From: Atkinsonella hypoxylon | Lineage: Eukaryota > Ascomycota > Sordariomycetes > Hypocreales > Clavicipitaceae | Length of the DNA: 28,274 nt | Assembly (NCBI GenBank): GCA_000729835.1 | Contig: JFHB01000297.1 | Location: 1 to 28,274, forward strand | Direction: 5' to 3' | Shown: piece after piece, positions 20,020-28,274 of the stretch | Position numbering within the stretch: position 1 is the stretch's first letter | Layout: every line of letters starts with the position of its first letter | The notes under the pieces: model-generated | What the model saw: only the letters and a program-made list of their open reading frames with translations | The model's database searches: none | Told to the model about the DNA's origin: nothing | Made by a program: the position numbers and the translations under genes

Positions 20020-20708
20020 GGTTTGCTGGCCAACTTGGCGGGAAATTTGACTTGCCGAGAAATTTGACTTGCCGAGAAATTTGACTTGCCGACGTGCTTG
20101 CAGCCCCGAGTCCTTTGCATCCACGGGACTGATGATGAAGATCCCTCAGCTTTGGATGAGATGGGGATGCGGATTTTGTGTGCGAGGTCGATGGTAGTGA
20201 TGCAGCTCAATGCTGGTCTCGATTGGGTTCCTCGCAATATCGCGGTGTGAGAAGGCGGCTAGGCTAAGTTAGCCTTTCCGTCTTTGCCGACAGCCGCAGA
20301 ATGCCACGTGTAGTGGATGGATAAAAGTACGTATCTTCCCCAAGGTTATAATTAACTATATTATAGGGGACCAGCTATTAATGGTAGCTACATCTTACCT
20401 TGCCGTGTTATATAGGTAACCATATCCTTACAAATAAATCCAAAACATACTCTTGACTGACAATACAGATAGGCTTGGCATGAGATGAGAGTGAGAGTGA
20501 CCACATGGTAGGAAAAAAAAAAACATGAAACTTCTCTCTCCCACCTTGACGTATGGCATCTTATCTTATCAATCGCATCTGTTTAAATGATTTCTAAGAC
20601 ATCGCTGGTCTATCCTCAAACGCTAGCGTCACAGAACTCGTCTTTGTCATCCTATTTCTCCCAGCATATCTAAATAGTCCCAAGAAAAGCACGCCATCTA
20701 CCCCACTC
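20020..20708. other. Intergenic region between MFS start and thioesterase end
   Basis: Carries the MFS promoter and leader and the thioesterase 3' UTR. The only clear structure is the 17-bp tandem repeat at 20035-20085. The middle part (about 20330-20600) is AT-richer and featureless. No gene is supported. Confidence 0.5.
20035..20096. repeat. 17-bp tandem repeat upstream of the MFS gene
   Basis: Three units of TTGCCGAGAAATTTGAC stand head to tail (20035-20051 with three changes, then 20052-20068 and 20069-20085 identical), followed by a broken fourth unit. They sit 16-66 bp before the MFS start codon, so they are in its leader or core promoter. They could be a protein-binding array or a recent slippage product. 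Confidence 0.9.
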
Positions 20709-21817
20709 CTACCGAAACAATGAAGAAATCTTGCTCGTCCCCTTGTCCTCGCAACCCCTCAAAGCATCCAGCACCTCCAGCCCCCATCCCAACCTCGCCA
20801 TCACCGTCTCCATCCTCTCCATATCCATCCTATCAAAAATATCATAATGGCTCGCATCCACATCGACAACCGCCCTGATAAAATCCGCATACTGCCCCTC
20901 CCACCCCAGAAGCGTCTTGTCCCGATGCAAATCAACAAGACACGGCGCGCCGGTGTCCTCCTCGGGCCTCGAACGCCTGGTGCACCGTATCAGCACGCCC
21001 GGCGGGGGTGACCCAGGCGCCAGGGCCGAGGAGCTCTCGGGATTCAGGACGCCTCGGCTCGTGGTCGCGATGGCTTCCCAGGAATCGGCGCCTCCAAAGA
21101 CGGGCTTATACAGGACCTGCGAGGGCTGCAGCTTGAAGTTTTTCTTGTTCACGGTGAAGCTCAGCTTCCGCGGTTCGCTGCCGGACCATTGGGGCAGATC
21201 CCAGTGCTGAAGCATGATGTCGCAGTTGTCGAAAGACGTACGCACCTGGTCCGGGAGGTTGGTGAGCTGGGGCCGCGCCGTCGCGTGGGTGATTTTGCTG
21301 CGGGCGAGGTGGTAGGGGGAGTCGATGAGGAGCAGGCCTGCTATGGAGACGGGATATGCGTCTGGGTTGAGGGCGATGAGATGGGCTATTGTGATGGAGA
21401 GGAAGCCTCCTAGGGACCAGCCTATGCTATGTGAGATTTCATGTCATTGTCGACGGCTGCCTCGTGAAGCAAAACACTCTATGGAAAGCAGAGATGCATG
21501 AATCTAGAAACAATGAGAAAAGAAAAAAAAAAAAAACGTGACTCACCTCCCAGCATAATAGGCCCTGAGATGTCCTCATTCTTCAAAAACTCCAAGTACG
21601 TCCTCGCCATCTCATCCATGCCCCCCTCCCACGGCAACCCATCGAAATACCGGGGATTGTGAATCCCCCACACATCACGCGACAAGTTCCCCAAGAGGAA
21701 ATAGCTGAACGTCGTGCCGCCGCCATCGTGAATCAGCACCAGCGGCAAAGGGGGATTCGCAGCCTTGCCAGCGGGCACGAACTGGATTTGCGTCGGATTC
21801 GGCCCGCCCTCGTACAT
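20709..21817 (-). CDS. Stand-alone thioesterase-like alpha/beta hydrolase (NRPS/PKS type)
   Basis: Model: complement(join(20709-21421, 21547-21817)), 327 aa. The 125-nt intron has donor GTGAGT and acceptor CATAG and splits the Gly codon just before the nucleophile. Start 21817 is chosen because similarity to the family begins at MYEGGPNPTQIQF; the frame stays open upstream but is low quality. The fold is seen in LVLIHDGGGTTFSYF (oxyanion region, 27-40), then WGIHNPRYF, the elbow GWSLGG with Ser93, Asp124 in LLLIDSP, and His282 in DASHYDIF near the C-terminus, giving a full Ser-Asp-His set. Such domains release or edit acyl/peptidyl chains on non-ribosomal peptide or polyketide synthases; free-standing forms also occur in fungal clusters. 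No synthase is present in the window, so the partner is unknown. It lies between the MFS and bZIP genes, same strand. Confidence 0.85.
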
Positions 21818-22308
21818 GCCGACCGCCCGTCTATTTTTCGAATGGTAAAATGCCTCGCTGGCGATGCATGAGCACGATGGGGTGTGCTGAGGGGAATCGC
21901 GACAATAGGCGGCTGGCGCTTCGTGGCGATGACTTGAACGCGAGCTGGATTGGAGACAGTGGTATGGGCTGCGGAGAGGAAGTGTAAGGAAATTAATGCG
22001 GTTGTGGTTTATTATCGTGTCGTATCCCCCCCAGCTGCAGCTTGACCCCCCCACACTCACACTCACTACATCTTACGGAGTACGAGTCCTCATCGTCAAC
22101 ATATTTTTACCGAGAGCAGAGTCCTGCTTGCGCGCAGCTTCAGAACACCGGGGAAAAAAAATAATATCTTGCTAAATACCTAGTCTTTCACCATTTCTTT
22201 GCTCGTGGCGTGTGACAAGCTTGAGCTAGTAGTCAAGCGCTCGCACAATTGTCTCAATACGCATGTAACAGGACCTGCAGCATATATACGACGAGAAGGA
22301 TGCCAAGC
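21818..22308. other. Short intergenic region, thioesterase promoter
   Basis: This 491-bp stretch separates the thioesterase start from the bZIP stop. Part of it is open in frame with the thioesterase up to 22066 but shows no family similarity. Poly-A and poly-C runs occur (22035-22060, 22154-22160). No other gene was seen. Confidence 0.45.
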
Positions 22309-24317
22309 TCAAAGACAAGCTTCCAGCACGCGAAGCAGTTGCTTCTTCGGCACCTGCCCAGAAAACCGCTGGAGCAGTACGGTCGCTAACGCGACGTTGG
22401 AGCCATTCGCGCAAGAGGCGAGACTTCTTTCTTGTACAAGAGCTTGGTTCACCGCCCATGTGTTAGGCAGCTAAGATATGGTTAGAACGGTTCTCATCTG
22501 CGGTGGCTCTTCACAGTGCCAACATACCTCTTGCTGAATCGTCTTCTTCATCGACTCCAATGACCCTGTCAAGCCTGAAATATCCTTGCTGAACAGAGAA
22601 GACGCCAGCGAAGACTGATTCGCCGAAGTTTCTGAGTTCAAAATCGTGGTGGCAGTTTTCAAAATCTCGTCGCGAAAGCCCCGGCGCTTCCAGTGCGGCC
22701 AGCTCTCTGTAGCTTGGTACATGTCTGAGAAGAACCTGGGAAGACGTTTGCTGCGACTCAAATGCTGCTCCGCCGAGAGCGGAGAAGAATTCCTAAATTT
22801 GGTCTTGTAATACGCAGTTGCAACGTCTTCAAACGTGTCGAAGCCGGCGCTATGAGCGTGTCGCATCACACTCTCCACGCTCTCCTCGGTCCTTGAGCTC
22901 CGCTGAAGTATCGTACTGGCCTCGGAAGACTGTGGTAAAATAGAAGGCTCGAGCATAGTCTCAAGGCTTGAAATGGCAGAGCCGGGCCCTTGAGGGAAAT
23001 TCATCGGGCCAATGGGGGACTGTGATGATCGGGTCTTGAGTCCAAATGCCTCTGTCCTCCAGTCGTCCGTTGAGCTGTCAAAAGAGAAGTCCAGACTGTA
23101 GACATGGGCTGGTGTGAAAGTGCCCATGCAGCCCATATGGCCCTGACCCGATGAGTCGACGGCTATGTAAATGTCAATAATAAATACATGCCTCAGTACA
23201 TCAAGATAATTGGGACATACCTTGTGGCATTGGCGAATTAGGCGAGCTATACTGCCTTTGTCCTTGGCCTTGATTGTCTTGTTCAATTGTGCTCAGTCTA
23301 TTGGCAAGTTGTGTTTGGAAGCGCAAACAGTCGAGAACAAAGTCTTGGAATACTCTGTTCGATTGCTCCAGGTCTGGTCGGCCAGGCGGAGACAGCAACC
23401 CATTGGGAGTCTGCGGCGACGGATGAGAGTTGGGTGGGCTGTGCAGATATTGCGCGTTGTGAGCGTAGAAAGCAGGCTCCGAGTCGTCCATGATACGCTC
23501 GCGTCCAGCTCCAGTCTGAAGCACAGGAATTGTAGGTCGGCTTTGTTCGTTAATGAGAGAAGACGAACTCGACTCAACTCCTCTTTGCGCTGGAAGCATC
23601 GAATCGACATTATTGACGATATTCACACTTCCAACGCTGCTGGGGGTCGTCGCGTTGTGGTTCGAATTTGCAGAAGCCCCAATGACGCCATTCCGCGCTC
23701 TACCGCTGCTTTGGGCAGCATTCTGCATCCTTTCTAGCTCGTGGCTGTCCAGTCTAGCTTGAAGCTCTCCTAGTCGAGCCTTCATACGATGACCTGCGTC
23801 AAACAGCATGTCAGCAGGAATCAGTTTTGCCATTCGATGCTGGGAGCTATCAGAAGTCACAAGGAACTGATCCGCTCACTTGTCGCGTAATGCAGTTCAA
23901 TGACACCGCCCTTTCTATGACGTTATCGTCCTGCTTTGACAAGGATGAAAATTAAAGATGCGTTGACTCACGATATGTTCTCTGAGCCACCCTGTTCTGG
24001 ATACGTTTCTTCTCCTTTGGACATTTGACTCTAGTCCAGTCATCTTCTATACTAAGCTCCTTCGGGTTGGGAAGCGACGAAGACGTGGTTGACGTCTTGG
24101 AACTGTGTCTGCGGGTTCGATTGTGAGTTGGATTCTGGAATGATAGCTTGGAGGTCATGGGCGCAAAATTGGCAGCCGAGGGCGGCGATGGCACTCCAGG
24201 ACCAGTTATCGACGTCGGTGAGTCAGGAAAAGGTACGGTTGTAAAGGTAATAGGATCGTCAGGTGTGGTTTCAGAGCTATCCGGATAATTCCAGTCAGGC
24301 TCGGGTTGTACACTCAT
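22309..24317 (-). CDS. bZIP transcription factor, fungal AP-1-like basic region
   Basis: Model: complement(join(22309-22470, 22528-23162, 23221-23793, 23972-24317)), 571 aa. The introns of 57, 58 and 178 nt all have GT-AG ends and leave one continuous frame. Residues 1-92 are Pro/Ser/Thr-rich. The basic region spans about 98-121: KEKKRIQNRVAQRTYRHRMK, with the DNA-contact pattern N-x-x-A-x-x-R at Asn108, Ala111 and Arg114-like positions. Intron 1 interrupts it at Arg116. A short zipper-like helix follows (ARLGELQARLDSHE). The middle is Ser/Asn/Gln-rich, then a helical region (FDTFEDVATAYYKTKF, FFSDMYQATESWP) and a last exon with LPNTWAVNQALVQE and LLRVLEACL. A conserved C-terminal helix region of this kind is common in fungus-specific bZIP proteins. 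It should act in the nucleus. Lying beside the thioesterase and transporter, it could be a local regulator, but targets are unknown. Confidence 0.88.
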
Positions 24318-25075
24318 AATGCTCAGGATAATAGATCACGGTGAGCCCGAGATGGCTGAGAATTTCGACGACCTGAAGTGGGCAAGAAAGAGGCTTGGGA
24401 ACAAACAGGTGACTGACTTCAAGACCAGGACGCGGAAAGCATATATCGTCAGTTTTGACCGGGTGATTTCCAGAAGGAGAACAAGTTCGTCAGAACGAAA
24501 TAGCAAAGTGTAGGTGTGCCAGAGTTGGGAAGGTCATTATATGTATATACTTGCTGGGCTACACAGAATAAGTCTAGTCATCAAGCAAAAGAGCAGCTAG
24601 AAGCTCACCTTGTCTCGGCGGTACCCTCTATCCATGTCCAGCCTCAAAAGTACATTTGTACGGAGTATTCGTTATCCCGTCCCATTTGCCATCAGGTAGG
24701 TTCGCGAGACCATGCGAGGCACCCTCGGGAAAGGCTCATACATAGGATCCGCTGATGTACGATAAATCACCCATTGCCACCCTGCCCACGGCGCTCCATC
24801 CCGTCAGCAGCATCACGAACATTCTTTTCTGCACCCCCTCCCTTTCTATCAGCATTTTGTCATCTGGGTCCGACAGACGTCTTGGAGCGGGTTCCGTGGT
24901 TGAACATTGAAGAAAGCACCCAGGCGAATGGGCGTCGTCGTGCGGGCAAAGCTGTCAGAGTCTGTCAGACAGACACATGAATATTCCGGCCGGGAAGGGG
25001 GTCGCAGCATGGAAAAGCTAGAGGCACACCCTTCCTTTCCTTGGCTACACTCCCGTACTACAGGCGCACGCGGGA

Positions 25076-25245
25076 GTCAACTTAATCCGACCATGAGCAC
25101 CAACCACACAATAGGCAGCAATGGGTCGGATTAAATTGACCAGCCACAGGTAGGTACCTAACCTAGTGTCCCATGGGACGATCAATTTAAATCCCACCGC
25201 ACACGACCAACGAAATGCGTAGCGTGGGTCGGGTTAAATTGACCA
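25076..25245. repeat. Tandem pair of 66-bp inverted-repeat (hairpin) units
   Basis: The motif GGGTCGGATTAAATTGACCA at 25123-25142 recurs at 25226-25245 with one change. Each copy is preceded by its own inverted partner: GTCAACTTAATCCGACC at 25076-25092 and GATCAATTTAAATCCCACC at 25180-25198. The result is two units of about 66 bp with inverted ends, repeated with a period of about 103 bp; the sequence after each unit (ending in AGGTACCT) is also related. They may be diverged copies of a tiny MITE or a paired protein-binding site. No target duplication is evident. Confidence 0.8.
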
Positions 25246-25338
25246 CTGCAGGCCGAGGTACCTAGCTCCAGGTATGGACGAAAGTCCTCCGTTTGTTAAC
25301 ATCGAACTTGATGACCTGATCTGTCTGTGTGAGGGTGC

Positions 25339-25361
25339 GCTTGCTTGCTTGTTTGTTTGCT
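25339..25361. repeat. GCTT/GTTT microsatellite
   Basis: A short run of four-base units (GCTT repeated, then GTTT) in non-coding DNA. It has no evident function. Confidence 0.7.
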
Positions 25362-28274
25362 TTCCAGTCCTTGGTCCGTAATTATCAGTTCTGCATGTCT
25401 TTTCACAGAATGCCGCCAGCGCACCGTCCTGGGTACAGCGGGCTGCCTGCCACTGCTGCTCTCTGTTATCAATGCTTTTTCCGTGCACTCCGCAAGAAGC
25501 ATTCGGGATTGTGCAACGTGGGCGTCAGCGGCGATTCCGAGATCAGGCGTAGGAACTTTGTTCTACGTCACGAGTACGAAAAAGCTGAGGTGCTACAAGA
25601 TCTGGAGAAACCAGCTCCGGCGCCCCATCTTCCACACACCAAAAATCAATGTGGCTGACAGGAGTCTCAGATGACAGAGTTATACTAGGCGGCGCTTGTC
25701 TTATGTTGGACCTAATGTGACCGAACCCAGTTGTTGTTGTTGCTGTTTTCAGCGTAGATTTTTCCACAATCGTGCATCGTGCCAAGCTCAGCTAGAAGTT
25801 GGCAACCTCATCCTCCTCCAGGCCTATAACACAACATTCTTAATAATCTGGCTGGGAAAGATGGGCTGATTATCTGAATCAAGGAGCGGCGAGATAGGAA
25901 ACCAAGGTGGTGGCCTCCCTGCTGAGGCTATGCCTCTAATACGCGACGCTTGCAGTAGCGCCTTTTGTTCCTGGTCCTAAGAAGCCACAATGTTCACAAC
26001 CCCTTGCTAGTGCGCTACAAAACCCGATCTTATTTATTAGGTAAGACCTCAGTTTTGTGACCGACATGTTAGGTTCAAGACGGCATCAATGAGAATAGAC
26101 TGAATTCTCATGGTCACCATGTCAAATGCCACGCTAGCTATTACCAAGAAAAGCTTGCTATATCCTCGCTTAGTCCGTTTCTTGTGCATTAAACCCGTGG
26201 CTCTTTTGTACAACTTACAATACAACTCCTTGGATGACATTACAAATCTAAATTATCGGCGCAGTTTCAACCGGTCAAAGGTCACCCTACAGGGTTATCT
26301 TAAGATATTACAATATCATGGCCTCAGTATGTTGATGAATGGGAACGCCCCGCTGGAGAATGACACGATCTGTAATGGCGAAAGAGTATAATTATACCAC
26401 CACTATCAGGCCATATGAGAGCTAGAATGGCTCATCGGATTTAAGATCATGGTAAATGCGTAGTTCTGACATACCTCTGCCATGCTCCTATATCGTACTC
26501 AGACACGTCCAGATAACTGAAACCGAATGCGATTTCATTGGCCCAGTCCTTGGCAACAGCTTCCGTTGCTTTTTGAGAGCTTTAAAGTTGTGGTTAAAAT
26601 AAGTGACCACAGAACACGAATACTTGCACCTCTTCCTACACCCACAATAGGCATACTCAAATGCACAACCTCAAACCCCAATATGTTCCCCAAGCGGCGG
26701 CGCAAATTAATGACGATGGAATACTCCATAGAATCCATAACAATGGAATTTAGCCATCTCGGTGATTTATTTGCCGCTGATTAGCGTACTTGAAGTCACG
26801 AGATGATGTTTTAAACAGACAAGGGAATCTGTGACTGGTGCAAATTGATCGAGGCATGACGAGGAAGTTCTTTTGCTCTCCCCCTTCTCTCCGTGCAATC
26901 CCCCCCTTTTGCCCTCATACCACGAGCCACCCCGGTCTCACTTCAGCAAGAGCGGGAGAATTGTGTGCTTGCGACCACCAATGATTCAAACGCAAGCTTT
27001 ACTTGCCGCTGCCGCTGGGAGCAGCCTGTCAAGCGTTACAATGACGCACCGAAGGCTAGCGCGCCCGAAATCATGCACCAATAGAACACAGCTGTAGCAT
27101 TTCACATCGTTGAAGAAATACGGAACATCTCGCTAGCAGTGCCCAAAAAATGTTGCAGGCGGTTTTACGCCGAACTAGCAAACGGACCGTCATAAATGTT
27201 CCCCGCTCGCTTCGCCGATCCTCTTCATTTGAAGAAAAAAATAGGGAAAGTAAGCTTTATGCCTAGATGGATGGCGTTTCGTCTCGAGCCGAAATAGGAA
27301 GTAATCTGGAAAGTGTGTTAGAAAGGTGGTCATTACGGAGTAAGTGGTTTGAAGAAGTTTTTGATAATATGGCGCCGTCATCATTGTATCGCGGAAATTT
27401 AAGCCCGTCGTTCCGTCTCCGAATTGACCCCTATGCTGGTATACGGACGTAGACCGGTTATTTTTTTATTTTTTATTTTATTTTTTTTCGCTCGGAGAGG
27501 TGCCGGGATTGGATTGTTTCTTCGCTACGGACTTCTTCGGCAGATACAAGCCCCTCTTTATATAGCTGGCAAGTTCCCCTCTAACAGCTGCAATCAGCCG
27601 GCTAAGTGGGTCTACGCGCAGAAAATTCTTTACCCCGCAGGCTAAGCTGTTAGGGAGGCACGAGGTGGATATATAGATACATTCCTTTATGTATAATTTT
27701 TTTTTCATTCGAAGTCACTTCTAGCTCCACACTATAACTCACGCATTTCCGAGCTGACCGTTGATAGGCTCCTTCCCCCTATCAGGTCGCCGATGCAAAA
27801 TTAAAGAAGGATGTATTGTACAAAAAATTCCGCGGCAGTTGTCCGACGAGAGCCGAGTTAGCTGCTTAAGTATCTAGGCACCTTGGGTGGGTACCTAGGC
27901 AGGCATCTGGTAGACAAAGGTATTTATGGGCCAGTAGGCTGACCTGAGCTGACCGTGCTGTGAGGTTTGTTTTAGCCAATAGTATCATGCATTCACAGTA
28001 CGCGTGCACTAAGTGTGTTATAGCGCATTATATCATAAAATATGAGATACATCAGGAGTACTAGGCAGGAATACATGCGTACGAGTTGTGCGCTCTATGA
28101 TTGGCTGCACGCAGCTACACGTGGATCCAGCCGGCTGTTTGGTGGCGTGGGCCGCATGCATTTATTCAACAAACTAGTTAACTTTTCCATTTATTTTATT
28201 CTTATTCTTATTTTTCGCAGTCATATGTGTGCTGAGGCTGAGCTCTTCTAGCACATTGGACAGCAGCTTTACGT

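Larger units (their letters stand above)
24318..28274. other. Long gene-poor region upstream of the bZIP gene
   Basis: Nearly 4 kb without a supportable gene. It starts with the bZIP promoter; a perfect palindrome-like TCTGTCAGACAGA lies near 24960. Then come the 25076-25245 hairpin pair, a GCTT/GTTT microsatellite (about 25339-25361), a TTG repeat (about 25731-25743), short frames with no known domain (for example 26049-26240 and 27478-27708 on the minus strand), T-rich tracts at 27459-27490, and GGTACCTAGG-type simple repeats near 27890. A weak carrier-protein-like peptide at 26535-26755 is reported separately. Confidence 0.45.

Noticed and set aside
27576..27655. Inverted pair CTAACAGCT / AGCTGTTAG as a MITE or terminator
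   Set aside because: Only nine perfect bases with poor extension; expected by chance in several kilobases.
27478..27708. Minus-strand 76-codon frame with LRVDPLSRLIAAVRGEL
   Set aside because: The helical look is suggestive, but there is no recognisable domain, and it ends in a low-complexity T-rich tract.

Overview
The window is nuclear DNA of a filamentous ascomycete (Pezizomycotina). Evidence: short introns of about 54-178 nt with GT-AG ends (often GTACGT/GTAAGT donors and CTAAC-type branch sites), protein families typical of these fungi, and a long AT-rich block whose mutations look like repeat-induced point mutation (RIP). The proteinase-K-like protease resembles those of Hypocreales/Sordariomycetes, but the exact taxon is an inference.

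Region 1 (1 to about 9000) is AT-rich and has no intact gene. It holds a complete but dead Ty3/Gypsy chromovirus on the minus strand: two 323-bp LTRs (516-838 and 8236-8558), a 5-bp target duplication CTTTC on both sides, a purine tract beside the downstream LTR, and recognisable remains of Gag, reverse transcriptase (RT), integrase and chromodomain, all full of stops. Between the chromodomain and the downstream LTR lies an extra 2.4 kb with a possible reading frame on the opposite strand. The flanks outside the target duplications are also AT-rich, so the element landed in older repeat DNA. Composition changes abruptly near 9000.

Region 2 (9000 to 13100) holds two convergent housekeeping genes: tep1 (PTEN-like lipid phosphatase, + strand) and ctk2 (cyclin subunit of the CTD kinase CTDK-I, - strand). 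Diverged 80-90 bp tandem repeats fill the short gap between them.

Region 3 (13100 to 24320) has four genes, all on the minus strand: a secreted subtilisin-like protease (4 exons), an MFS transporter of the allantoate/nicotinate permease type (7 exons, one 3' splice site apparently lost), a stand-alone alpha/beta-hydrolase thioesterase of the kind seen in NRPS/PKS systems (2 exons), and a bZIP transcription factor (4 exons). A 210-bp MITE-like element with 45-bp inverted ends lies just beyond the protease. The transporter-thioesterase-bZIP trio looks like a small or eroded accessory cluster without a synthase in view; this is inference.

Region 4 (24320 to 28274) is about 4 kb without a gene I can support. 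It holds the presumed bZIP promoter, a tandem pair of 66-bp hairpin elements around 25076-25245, simple repeats, and a weak acyl-carrier-like peptide near 26600.
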